64,000 nucleotides of DNA. Source: Bog-756 sp963713625. Its GTDB lineage: Bacteria > Actinomycetota > Acidimicrobiia > Acidimicrobiales > RAAP-2. Location: contig CAVQMN010000006.1 in the NCBI GenBank assembly GCA_963713625.1, forward strand, positions 186,001 to 250,000, written 5' to 3'. Below are positions 28,438 through 36,469 of the stretch, piece by piece. Position 1 is the first letter of the stretch; every line of letters begins with the position of its first letter. The position numbers and the translations under genes are program-made. Under the pieces are notes generated by a model that was not told the origin of the DNA, ran no database searches, and saw only the letters and a list, made by a program, of their open reading frames with translations.

Positions 28438-28581
28438 GAGGCGAACCTCGTGAGCGATGCCGCCCCGCCGCCGGTGTTTTGCTCTGTCACCGAAGGGCCT
28501 GGTCGGCGACACCTGGGGTTTTCCCCTGACCCGGCGGGCGGGGATACCGTGGCCATGTTGATGTTGTCTCGGTGAACCCCG

Positions 28582-29163
28582 CTACGCCTTGACCGCGGTA
28601 ATGCGGATCTGATCTCCTCGCTCTCGATACGTTCCGCTCTGAACGAGTGTGATGTCGGCAAAGCCCGCGGTTCGAAGTCTGGACTCCAGTGTGGCGGGAT
28701 CGAGCGGTACGTACGTATCGTCGATGTGAGCCTGCCGAATCCGCTCAGTGTCGAGGGAGTCCGTTGCCACGAAGATCCCGCCTGGCCGCAGCACTCGGAA
28801 CAGCTCGCCAAAAAGTTGGTCTTGCGCCGCTTCAGAGGGCATGTGGTGCAGCATCACGAAGCAAGTGGCGGCCGAGAACCGACCGTCAGGCAATGACAGC
28901 CCGGTGGCATCACCCCAGATGACCTCGACGTTCGTACCGGCGAGGCGAACGTTCAGGTCGGCCGCAAGATCGGCATCGATTTCAACCGCCGTGACGGCCG
29001 TCACTCGGTGACGCAGAAGATCGGTGGTGAGACCCGGTCCTGGGCCGATCTCCAACACGTCATCGCCCAGTTCGACAGTCGATTCAAGCCACGGCAGCAG
29101 GTCGGTCTGCAGGCGGTCGGCCCATTCGGAGCTGGCGAGATACTCAAGATGGGTTCTGTTCAT
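28582..29163 (-). CDS. Class I SAM-dependent methyltransferase
   Basis: 193 residues. Motif I DVLEIGPGPGLTTDLL binds S-adenosylmethionine. VTAVEIDADLAADL is the acidic strand 2, GDATGLSLPDGRFSAATCFVMLHH gives motifs II and III, and LRPGGIFVATDSLD closes the core. This is the Methyltransf_11 type acting on small molecules. The start ATG at 29163 lies 85 bp from the glyA stop on the same strand, so it may be co-transcribed with glyA, the source of one-carbon units; that tie is inference. Confidence 0.88.
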   Translation of the reverse strand: MNRTHLEYLASSEWADRLQTDLLPWLESTVELGDDVLEIGPGPGLTTDLLRHRVTAVTAVEIDADLAADLNVRLAGTNVEVIWGDATGLSLPDGRFSAATCFVMLHHMPSEAAQDQLFGELFRVLRPGGIFVATDSLDTERIRQAHIDDTYVPLDPATLESRLRTAGFADITLVQSGTYRERGDQIRITAVKA

Positions 29164-29247
29164 CTCCTATTGGTACCATCGACTCGTGGCCGTGTCCGCA
29201 GCACCGGTTCCCGCCACTGGGTCGTCTCTGCGCCGACCCGTGCGCCT

Positions 29248-30675
29248 TCACAGCTTGATCTCCGGATAGAGGGGGTGGCGGGCGAGCAGATCGGCGCACC
29301 GGGCCCGCCCGGCCTGGGCAACGACAGGATCGATCTGGTACTTTGCCTTGGCGTCGGCCGTAGCGGGGGTGGTAGCTCGTAGCGCATTCACTATAATGCC
29401 GGCCACCTCGTCGAGCTCGTCGGTTCCGAATCCGAGTGTGGTCAATGCCGGTGTGCCGAGTCGGATACCGGAGGTGTACCAGGCTCCGTTGGCGTCACCT
29501 GGTATCGAGTTGCGATTTGTGACGACCCCCGCATCAAGCAAGGCGGCCTCGGCCTGACGACCGGTGAGGCCGAAGCTGGTGGCAACATCGATGAGGACAA
29601 GGTGGTTGTCAGTGCCACCGGTGACCAGTTCTGCTCCTCTGCGTACCAACCCATCGGCAAGCGCGCGGGCATTGGCCACGATCTGGGCCGCATACGCGGC
29701 GAACGAAGGCCGCCGGGCCTCGGACAGAGCGACGGCCTTGGCTGCCATGACATGGGGTAGCGGCCCGCCTAGGACCATTGGACACCCCCTGTCTACATAC
29801 GGTGCGTACTCCTCGGTGCAGAGCACCAGCCCACCTCGAGGGCCGCGCAGTGACTTGTGGGTGGTGGAGGTCACCACATCGGCACAAGGAACCGGATCGA
29901 GGTCGCCGGTGAGGACCTTTCCGGCCACCAGACCAGCGAAGTGGGCCATGTCGACCATGAACGTGGCCCCGACGTCGTGGGCGATCTCGGCCAAGGTGGC
30001 GAAACTAGGGTTCCGGGGGTAGGCGGAGTACCCCGCGACCAGCACCAAAGGACGGAACGCTCTGGCCTGAGCAGCGATAGCGTCGTAGTCGAGGAGCCCG
30101 GAGGTGGGACCGACCCCGTAGCTGGTCTGGTCGAAGAGCTTCCCGGAGATGTTGGGTCGAAATCCATGGGTGAGATGACCACCGGCGTCGAGCGCCATGC
30201 CCATCATGCGCTGGGAGTGCAGCTCGTTGCGCAGCGTGTCCCAGCTCACGGCATCGAGGTCATTCACATGATGCGCGCCAGCCTCAGCGAGAACAGGCCG
30301 TTCGATTCGGTGGCCAAGGATGGCCCAGTAGGCGACCAGATTGGCGTCGATACCCGAATGGGGTTGGACGTAGGCATGCTCGGCGCCAAAGAGCGCCTTG
30401 GCGTGGTCGGTAGCCAACGTCTCGATGCGGTCAACCATCTCGCATCCGGCATAGAAGCGATGACCTGGAGTGCCTTCGGCGTACTTGTCCGACAGCCAGT
30501 TGCCCATGGCGAGCAGCACGGCTGGAGAGGCGTAGTTCTCGGAAGCGATGAGCTTCAATTGGCGCCGTTGGGACTCCAGCTCACCGGCGATGGCCCCTGC
30601 CACATCTGGTTCGGCGGCGGCGATCACCTCCATCGCCGATCGGTAGGCGATGGACACGGGCGAGTCGGGCATCAT
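29248..30675 (-). CDS. glyA: Serine hydroxymethyltransferase
   Basis: 475 residues from the ATG at 30675 (or the next codon, 30672), both served by AAGGAG at 30679-30684. It converts serine and tetrahydrofolate to glycine and 5,10-methylene-THF with PLP. Visible are LIASENYASPAVLLAMG, the YAEGTPGHRFYAGCE segment, VDMAHFAG and the PLP lysine Lys274 in TSTTHKSLRGPRGG. The protein is about 50 residues longer than the E. coli enzyme, as in some actinobacterial SHMTs. A further upstream start at 30720 would fall inside the riboswitch and is rejected. Expression is probably under ZTP control. Confidence 0.95.
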   Translation of the reverse strand: MMPDSPVSIAYRSAMEVIAAAEPDVAGAIAGELESQRRQLKLIASENYASPAVLLAMGNWLSDKYAEGTPGHRFYAGCEMVDRIETLATDHAKALFGAEHAYVQPHSGIDANLVAYWAILGHRIERPVLAEAGAHHVNDLDAVSWDTLRNELHSQRMMGMALDAGGHLTHGFRPNISGKLFDQTSYGVGPTSGLLDYDAIAAQARAFRPLVLVAGYSAYPRNPSFATLAEIAHDVGATFMVDMAHFAGLVAGKVLTGDLDPVPCADVVTSTTHKSLRGPRGGLVLCTEEYAPYVDRGCPMVLGGPLPHVMAAKAVALSEARRPSFAAYAAQIVANARALADGLVRRGAELVTGGTDNHLVLIDVATSFGLTGRQAEAALLDAGVVTNRNSIPGDANGAWYTSGIRLGTPALTTLGFGTDELDEVAGIIVNALRATTPATADAKAKYQIDPVVAQAGRARCADLLARHPLYPEIKL

Positions 30676-30699
30676 GCACTCCTTGGGACGACTTCGACT

Positions 30700-30790
30700 G
30701 TTCGCCCAGGCGCACGGCATTCTCCGGCATGCTGCCGACGGGTCGGTCCCCGGTGGTGCTCCACCCAGACGCCAGTAGCGACCCGCCCCA
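30700..30790 (-). promoter_or_regulatory. ZTP (pfl) riboswitch upstream of glyA
   Basis: On the minus strand a GGGTCG stem strand leads into CTACTGGCG, then GGTGGA-GC-ACCACC, then GGGGACCGACCCG, which closes the first domain. After a variable linker with its own stem comes CGCCTGGGCGAA, the second conserved block. These are the signature elements of the ZTP/ZMP-sensing pfl RNA, a class known to control glyA and purine or folate genes. The aptamer ends about 16 nt before the glyA ribosome site, so control may be translational; no classic U-tract terminator is seen. Confidence 0.9.
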
Positions 30791-31224
30791 ATCCTAGCCT
30801 CGCCGAGCTACGGAGGAGTAGGGCAACCGATCGACGGCCGACTCGGAGACGACCGCCGGTGGATCGACTTGCAGACCGACACGTCGGGCTCTGAGGTCCC
30901 CGGATGCTCGACGTCGGGGAGGCCAGGAGTCGCCTCGAAGTGTCGGGCAGGGCCATGCCAAGCCGGCCAGGCACGATGCCGGATGCCGCCGCGATCGCAC
31001 ATTGTGGAGCACAGTGAACGCTCTGGCCCTCGATGTCCAAATAGATCGTCTCTGGTGGGTATTCGTGGCGGGCGCTCGAGGAGTCGAAACTCCGGATGGA
31101 TTCCGCTCTCGGTGTCGTTCGGGATGATTTCTGGTCGAGTCTGTTGACCGGTTTCCGGCCCAGGTGGAAGATTCGAGCAGGGCATCCGGGCGCGGGCCAG
31201 GAGCTCGGCCGAAGGAGGCACATC
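30791..31224. other. Non-coding gap between glyA and a Tat-exported protein
   Basis: About 430 bp between divergent units. It must contain the glyA riboswitch promoter and a promoter for the gene at 31225. No further gene or motif is supported. Confidence 0.35.
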
Positions 31225-32520
31225 ATGGACGAGAATGAAGATCTGGCCAATCCAGGGGAGGACGCCGGTGGTAACGGAAGCCCCCCGAGGGAGCCGGTCA
31301 GTTTGGGCCGACGGGCACTCATCCTGGGTGCTGCAGGCAGCGCTGGGGTCGCCGCCCTACTGGCGGGCGCGGAGCCGGCCGGAGCCGCCAACGGCGGGTC
31401 GGTGCTGCTGGGTAAGGCGAACACCGCCACCGCCACCACTTCGATCACGACGGACAGCGGGTACGGTTTGGAGGCATCGAGCTCCGAGGCCGACATGGCT
31501 GCGCTGTACGGGGTGGACAAGGCCACCACCGGCGGTCACGGGGTCCTCGGCACGTCGACCCATAGTATTGGTGTCAAGGGCAACTCGACTGATGATATCG
31601 GCGTGTCGGGGTACACCGCCGGCGACGGCAAACCCGGCGTCGAAGGAGTCGACACCAGCACAGGCGGGGGCAACGGCGTGCTGGGCGCCTCCACCCACGG
31701 CACCGGCGTCTATGGAACCTCCTCCTCCACGAGTGGCGTCACCGGTCGCTCTACGGGCGGCTCGTCGTACGGCGGTGTGGTCGGCCTCCTGGGGACGTCA
31801 TTGCCAGCTGACGGAGTTCCCATCCTTGGCGGTGTCGTGGGGTACGCGTTGTTCGACCAACTGGCTCAGACTGGGGTCATCGGGTATTCGCACTACGGCA
31901 CCGGCGTGTACGGGCAGACAGATGACGGCTTTGCCTTCGGCACGGTTGCGGTGAGCGCCTACGACAACAGCAGTGGCGGCGCCTACGGGCTCTATGCCTC
32001 CTCGGCCAAGGGGCAGGCCGTGTACGCCAATGGAAATGCAACGGTGACGGGCAGCTTGGCAAAGGGTGGCGGTTCGTTCAGGATCGATCACCCGGTGGAC
32101 CCATCGGACAAATACCTCTATCACTCCTTTGTCGAGTCGCCGGACATGATGAACGTGTACAACGGCAACGTCGTTCTCGATGGTGCTGGGAAGGCGGTGG
32201 TGGAGCTTCCGGATTGGTTCGAGGCGCTCAACAAAGAGTTCCGCTACCAGCTGACTCCGATCGGCGCCTTCGCCCCCTTGTATGTGTCGCAGGAGATAGC
32301 TGCCGGGCAGTTCGGGATCGGAGGCGGCAACCCGGGCCAGAAGGTGTCGTGGCAGGTGACCGGGATCCGTCAGGATGCCTGGGCCAACGCCAATCGCATC
32401 CCGGTGGAGGTGGAGAAGCCGGCCGAGGACAGGGGCCGGTATCTGCACCCTGAACTGTTCGGGCCGGGGGCAGAACCTGTCAGCGAGCTTGTGCGAGCGC
32501 GGCCACCGCTGTCGGCCTGA
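31225..32520 (+). CDS. Tat-exported repeat (beta-solenoid-like) protein with conserved C-terminal domain
   Basis: 431 residues from the ATG at 31225, 6 bases after a strong GAAGGAGG. LGRRALILGAAGSAGVAALLAGAEPAGA is a twin-arginine signal peptide. Residues ~60-270 are Gly/Ser/Thr-rich imperfect repeats of the form GVLGTSTHSIGVKGNS, as in tail-fibre-like beta-helices. The last ~150 residues form a distinct domain (SFRIDHPVDPSDKYLYHSF, ESPDMMNVYNGNVVLDG, KEFRYQLTPIGAFAPLYV, KVSWQVTGIRQDAWANANR, RYLHPELFG) found in many environmental bacteria and of unknown function. It is likely a folded surface or secreted fibre. Confidence 0.8.
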   Translation: MDENEDLANPGEDAGGNGSPPREPVSLGRRALILGAAGSAGVAALLAGAEPAGAANGGSVLLGKANTATATTSITTDSGYGLEASSSEADMAALYGVDKATTGGHGVLGTSTHSIGVKGNSTDDIGVSGYTAGDGKPGVEGVDTSTGGGNGVLGASTHGTGVYGTSSSTSGVTGRSTGGSSYGGVVGLLGTSLPADGVPILGGVVGYALFDQLAQTGVIGYSHYGTGVYGQTDDGFAFGTVAVSAYDNSSGGAYGLYASSAKGQAVYANGNATVTGSLAKGGGSFRIDHPVDPSDKYLYHSFVESPDMMNVYNGNVVLDGAGKAVVELPDWFEALNKEFRYQLTPIGAFAPLYVSQEIAAGQFGIGGGNPGQKVSWQVTGIRQDAWANANRIPVEVEKPAEDRGRYLHPELFGPGAEPVSELVRARPPLSA

Positions 32521-33027
32521 TCGCCCGGATCGCCGCCGTTCATGTGCGGATTCCGCTCGGTTCGTCAATGGTCACGGCGTGACGACTCCCGATCCACTCA
32601 ATCTGACTCTTGCAGGCGACTTGACTGCTCGGCGAATCGAAAGGCCCACTGATGCGTAGATCCACACGCTCCCGGTGCCATGTCCCACCTCGATATCGTG
32701 GCGACAAAGGTATTGTCCGGGCTGCAACATCCCAGATAGCTAGGCAGGGTGACGAGAAGCGAAGAGAACCGCCCGGCTCTTCGTCGAGCCGGGCGGTCTC
32801 TCGTATCGTTTGGCTCTCGACGCAAATGACGCTGACCGTGGCCGTGGGTAGTCACCCCAAGAGTGTGTGACGCCGCTGTCGGCGCCAATCGAGCGGATCG
32901 TCCACGTTGTCAGCGGCTTCGCCGAGCATGCATTCGTAGCTCAGACTCCGATCGTTGAGGAAGCCACCACCTCCTTTGCCGTTTCCACTGGGGACTTCTG
33001 GGAACTGGTCTCCGGATCGATGCGATT
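32521..33027. other. Gap with a terminator hairpin
   Basis: About 500 bp. Only the hairpin at 32769-32796 is distinctive; short frames are unsupported. Confidence 0.35.
32769..32796. terminator. Strong GC hairpin, probable terminator
   Basis: CCGCCCGGCTC (32769-32779), loop TTCGTC, GAGCCGGGCGG (32786-32796), with outer GAGA/TCTC pairing past one bulged A. The plus-strand tail is moderately T-rich. It lies 250 bp after the gene ending at 32520 and may act in both directions. Confidence 0.6.
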
Positions 33028-33318
33028 TCAGATGCGACCCGTCACCGACCACTCCGGAGGCGACCGGGCCACGCTGGGTCGGGGAACGGCCCACAACCAT
33101 GCGCGCCAACCCTGGCCGTTACCGTCCACCTCCCGGATCCTGGGCCGTGGATGTTGCCCCTCCGAAGTGTCCACCAGCGTGCGATTCGGCGGACGCGGCG
33201 GCTCAGCTTCCCATGAGGCAATCACCTCGGCGAAGGCCAAGTCGAGCAGGTCCGGATCGGCCAGCATTACGGCAAGGAACTCGAACCTTGCCGTCACCTC
33301 GGATCTCGCCGTAACCAT
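33028..33318 (-). CDS. Small hypothetical protein coupled to hsp20
   Basis: 96 residues from the ATG at 33318, 6 bp after the hsp20 stop. The first ~45 residues (RFEFLAVMLADPDLLDLAFAEVIASWEAEPPRPP) read like a real helical protein; the second half is Arg/Pro-rich and less convincing, so a frameshift or earlier end is possible. Tight spacing suggests co-expression with the chaperone. No family is recognised. Confidence 0.45.
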   Translation of the reverse strand: MVTARSEVTARFEFLAVMLADPDLLDLAFAEVIASWEAEPPRPPNRTLVDTSEGQHPRPRIREVDGNGQGWRAWLWAVPRPSVARSPPEWSVTGRI

Positions 33319-33324
33319 GACCGG

Positions 33325-33804
33325 TCACACCGAGACTGGCTGGCGATCCTCAGCGGTGGCCGAGATCACCTGAGAGTCCCCGGCGGGCGACACCGCGGCT
33401 CGCTCGTTGGTGGACACGGTGATCTTGCGGGGCTTGGCCCGCTCCGCCACCGGGATCGTGAGCCGAAGCACGCCGCTGTTGTAGCCGGCCGTGATCCCAC
33501 CGGTGTCGAGTGCGTCCCCAAGGATGACCTGTCGGCTGAACACGCCTCTCGGACGCTCCGAGGCCACCAACTCGACCTCGGGCCCGGTTGCGGCCCGACG
33601 CTCGGCCCGGACGGTCAGCACATTTCGCTCCACATCGAGATCGATGCTGGCCGGGTCGATGCCCGGCAGGTCGAACTCGACGACGAACTCGTTCCCGTCA
33701 CGCCAGGCATCCATGGGCATGGCCGCCGGACGAGCAACGGTTCCAAAGACTTGCTCGGCCAACCGGTCGACCTGACGGAATGGATCGGAACGAACAAGCA
33801 TCAT
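33325..33804 (-). CDS. Hsp20 small heat-shock protein
   Basis: 159 residues from the ATG at 33804 (a second ATG follows directly), with AAGGAGGG just upstream. The alpha-crystallin domain is clear: MPMDAWRDGNEFVVEFDLPGI, then IDLDVERNVLTVRAERR, VFSRQVILGDALD and the hallmark GVLRLTIPVAERAKPRKI. It forms oligomers that hold unfolding proteins for refolding. The C-terminal tail lacks an obvious IxI motif (it ends in ISATAEDRQPVSV). It is divergent from an HspR-like MerR regulator across an 86-bp gap with two dyads. Confidence 0.92.
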   Translation of the reverse strand: MMLVRSDPFRQVDRLAEQVFGTVARPAAMPMDAWRDGNEFVVEFDLPGIDPASIDLDVERNVLTVRAERRAATGPEVELVASERPRGVFSRQVILGDALDTGGITAGYNSGVLRLTIPVAERAKPRKITVSTNERAAVSPAGDSQVISATAEDRQPVSV

Positions 33805-33822
33805 GCACCCTCCTTGTTTCGG

Positions 33823-33849
33823 CCGGAGGCGTCCTTTCCGCGCCTCCGG
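33823..33849. promoter_or_regulatory. Perfect 9-bp dyad in the hsp20 leader
   Basis: CCGGAGGCG (33823-33831), nine bases, CGCCTCCGG (33841-33849). In the minus-strand transcript the arm nearer the gene contains CCTCC, which could also pair with the GGAGG ribosome site at 33808-33815. It may be a repressor site or an RNA thermosensor; neither is shown. Confidence 0.45.
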
Positions 33850-33853
33850 ATCT

Positions 33854-33892
33854 ATGGTCACTGCTACAGATTTGTTATATCCTGGTGACCAT
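33854..33892. promoter_or_regulatory. 8-bp inverted repeat at the MerR start
   Basis: ATGGTCAC (33854-33861) and GTGACCAT (33885-33892), separated by 23 bp, with an AT-rich spacer (TTTGTTATAT) that could hold a promoter -10. The right arm overlaps the MerR start codon. It does not match the known HspR HAIR sequence. Confidence 0.4.
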
Positions 33893-34286
33893 GTCCGAGG
33901 CAAGTGGTTCTGACGAATTTTCGCAGAGGCCACCGGCGGAGCAGGACCGTCCCGATGCAACTCGGGGCCTGTACGGAATATCCGTCGCCGCCGAGCTGGT
34001 GGGTAGTGCTCCCCAGAACCTGCGGCTCTACGAGACCCGGGGCCTGATCAATCCGGCCCGCAGCCGAGGTGGCACCCGGCGCTACAGCGATGACGACCTC
34101 GTCCGTCTCCGACAGATCGGCGGGCTCCTCGACGATGGCCTCAATCTGGCCGGGATCGCTGCCGTCCTGGCCCTCCAGGCCGTCAACCGAGAACTGCAAA
34201 CCCAACTCGACCAGACCCGCCAACGGGCGTCGGCATCTCGCCGTCGCCCGACGGGTGGGGGACGACCCACTTCACGATCCGGGTAG
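33891..34286 (+). CDS. MerR-family regulator, HspR-like
   Basis: 131 residues from the ATG at 33891 (GTG at 33885 is the alternative). The DNA-binding part, LYGISVAAELVGSAPQNLRLYE, then TRGLINPARSRGGTRRYSDDDL, then LRQIGGLLDDGLNLAGIAAVLAL, is the HspR type, in which a short coiled coil (VNRELQTQLDQTRQ) follows and no metal site is present. HspR proteins repress chaperone genes and act with DnaK. Being divergent from hsp20, it probably controls it. Upstream in-frame codons lie within the hsp20 leader and are not used. Confidence 0.85.
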   Translation: MSEASGSDEFSQRPPAEQDRPDATRGLYGISVAAELVGSAPQNLRLYETRGLINPARSRGGTRRYSDDDLVRLRQIGGLLDDGLNLAGIAAVLALQAVNRELQTQLDQTRQRASASRRRPTGGGRPTSRSG

Positions 34287-34574
34287 TGGCGTCTTCTGGT
34301 CACTTCGACACCATTGAGAATCGCCAGGTGAACTGGTGGGACGCTGTCGAGGGCGAGTCCAGGATCGTCTTCAGCGGTAGGCGGCTGCGTCACAGGAACC
34401 CGCAAAGTTTCGGGTAACACCCTTCTAGGCTGGAAAAGCAGATGCTTTCCTGCACACCTGCTCGGCGGTTTGCCCCTGTTCTCCTATGGTCGGCTTGGAG
34501 CGCGTTATTGATTTTCGCTCGCTTGCTCGCAACTGTGGCCCGAAAACGGGCAGCGGAGGGGTATCTTCCGCAGA

Positions 34575-35336
34575 GTGAATCGTGGGGAATCGGATCCAGA
34601 ACTGACTGAACCCGAGGTCCTCGTCCTCGACGACGGTCGGGTGCGCATCGTCACCTTAAATCGCCCAGATCGAGTCAATGCCTTCACAGCTTCGACCTAC
34701 CGACGCTTGGCCAGGGTGTTGAACGAGGCAGATATCGCCGGAGATATCTCGGTGGTGCTGATGAGGGGGTCTGGGCGTGGGTTCTCCAGCGGTGTCGACC
34801 TCGCATCCGCCGCCGAGCAAGACCCGGCATTGGGGGACACCTTCGACGATCTGATTGAGTCGCTGATTCAATTCTCGAAGCCTCTTCTAGCCGCTGTACA
34901 CGGCGCCGCAATCGGGTTCGGAGCGACGATCTTGCTTCATTGCGACTTGGTCCTAGTGGGTGACACAGCCCGCCTGCGCTATCCGTTCACGGCGCTCGGA
35001 ACTACACCCGAGGCGGGAAGCAGTGCACTGCTACCGCGGTTGGTCGGTTTTCAACGAGCCGCCAACCTTCTGCTCACATCGCGATGGATCAGCGGAACTG
35101 AGGCAGTGGAGATCGGTCTAGCTGCCCAGTGTTGTCCGGAAGCGTCGCTCCAGGCCGAGGCACTGGCGACCGCCCGGGCGCTCACCGAGTTGCCTGATGC
35201 CGCGCTGGTTGCAGCAAAGCGGCTTTTGAAGGCGGGCGTGGCCACCGCTGTACGGGATGCGCTTGGTCGAGAGAGGGTTGAGGTCGAGGCCCTTCACGAC
35301 ACTCTCGGCCCGATGGGCTTCCGAGGCGACGCCTGA
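34575..35336 (+). CDS. Enoyl-CoA hydratase/isomerase family protein
   Basis: 253 residues from a GTG at 34575. Crotonase-fold motifs: VRIVTLNRPDRVNAFTAS, VLMRGSGRGFSSGVDL (first oxyanion-hole strand), AVHGAAIGFGATILLHCDLVL (second) and FTALGTTPEAGSSALLPRLVG, followed by SGTEAVEIGLAAQC. The Glu in TPEAGSS fits an isomerase or hydratase position. It hydrates or isomerises an acyl-CoA in fatty-acid or aromatic breakdown. It stands alone, 135 bp before a PNPOx-like gene on the same strand. Confidence 0.88.
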   Translation: MNRGESDPELTEPEVLVLDDGRVRIVTLNRPDRVNAFTASTYRRLARVLNEADIAGDISVVLMRGSGRGFSSGVDLASAAEQDPALGDTFDDLIESLIQFSKPLLAAVHGAAIGFGATILLHCDLVLVGDTARLRYPFTALGTTPEAGSSALLPRLVGFQRAANLLLTSRWISGTEAVEIGLAAQCCPEASLQAEALATARALTELPDAALVAAKRLLKAGVATAVRDALGRERVEVEALHDTLGPMGFRGDA

Positions 35337-35471
35337 GAATGTCAACTGCACCCGCCTAGTCGTGACCGATCTGGAACAAAACACTCAAAACCTGCCCCAG
35401 ATCACCGGTGGCGCCAGTACGACGTTGCTTTCGCTCCGCCATCCCGTCTACGAACGTGCCATGCTCTGGGT

Positions 35472-35924
35472 ATGGTGAGTCGATCACCCGAGGAGCGTAA
35501 GGCGGATGCCCTGACAATGCTGACGGCGGTTGATGCAAACGTCTGGGTGGCGTCCGCTTCGGCCAGTGGAGCTGTCCATCTGGTGCCGGTGTCCCATACC
35601 TGGAACGGCAACCAGATCATTCTGGCAACGGAACCGGAGTCGCGCACGGTGGCCAATGTCACTGCCAACCCACGAGTTTGCCTCGCCCTGGGCGAGACAC
35701 GAGACGTGGTCATGATCGACGCCGCCCTGGTCGAAGCCATCGCCAAGGCCAAGGCCCCAGCAGCGCTGGCAGAGGGATATGCCGCCCAAGCGGGCTGGGA
35801 CCCACGGACGGACGGCAGCGACTACGTCTATTTGGTGCTCAGACCCGAGCGCATCCAGGTCTGGCGGGAGGCCGAGGACCTGAACGGGCGTACCGTCATG
35901 CGTAACGGGGCTTGGGTGGTCTGA
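35472..35924 (+). CDS. Pyridoxamine 5'-phosphate oxidase-like flavin protein
   Basis: 150 residues from the ATG at 35472. Split-barrel FMN/F420 pattern: NVWVASASASGAVHLVPVSHTWNG, QIILATEPESRTVANVTANPRVCLAL, VVMIDAALVEA and a C-terminal YVYLVLRPERIQVWRE. The motif set is that of the PNPOx-like / F420-dependent PPOX class in actinobacteria, whose members reduce small molecules or bind heme or flavin. The true cofactor cannot be told here. Confidence 0.82.
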   Translation: MVSRSPEERKADALTMLTAVDANVWVASASASGAVHLVPVSHTWNGNQIILATEPESRTVANVTANPRVCLALGETRDVVMIDAALVEAIAKAKAPAALAEGYAAQAGWDPRTDGSDYVYLVLRPERIQVWREAEDLNGRTVMRNGAWVV

Positions 35925-36469
35925 ACCGACGGCCTAGAATAAATTTGCGAACGAGCGTCCCCGAACGCCGCATCTGTCGGGCAGCCAGGCTGCCACCGAC
36001 CAGGCACTTCCTTGCGTGTGGACTATCCGAACTGGCTGAGCCCATTGCAGGCTCACCATCCCGGAAGTGGCGGTGAAGGGAGAATGTGATTCTGGACACA
36101 AGAGCTGAGGTGACTGTGGCTGATGCCCAAGTGCGTCGGGTCCTCGAGATTCTTACAAACAGGCCCCGCTTCCGAGTGCGGGAGGACGAGGATTTCTCTC
36201 TAGGAAAGTGATCCCTCTGGATCTTGGCCATCGAGAACGGGAGATCCGGCATGCTCGCCGGTCTGAGATGACGATAAGATCCCCATGGCGGAAGTCCTGG
36301 GTTGGTTCGGTGGAGCCCTACCTGGCGCCTTGGATCTATGTATCACAGCAGGAGTGGCGTCAGTCCGAGCCAGCGGTGAGCCCGGCGGTTGGCCGAACAG
36401 AGAAACAAACGTGCAGTACCGGTGAGGGGCATCCAATGTGGGGGCCAAGTCCAATACGGAGGTGCCCAA
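35925..36469. other. Largely non-coding gap
   Basis: About 545 bp. It contains the short reading at 36086-36211 and a leader for the FN3 protein; nothing else is supported. Confidence 0.35.
36086..36211 (+). CDS. Possible 41-residue protein
   Basis: GTG at 36086 preceded by GAAGGGAGA. The product includes VTVADAQVRRVLEILTNRPR and ends DFSLGK. Composition is protein-like and the ribosome site is good, but it is short and unrecognised; it may be a remnant. Confidence 0.25.
   Translation: MILDTRAEVTVADAQVRRVLEILTNRPRFRVREDEDFSLGK

Noticed and set aside
30676..30720. Upstream start for glyA
   Set aside because: The segment lies within the ZTP aptamer and the AAGGAG site serves the ATG at 30675/30672.
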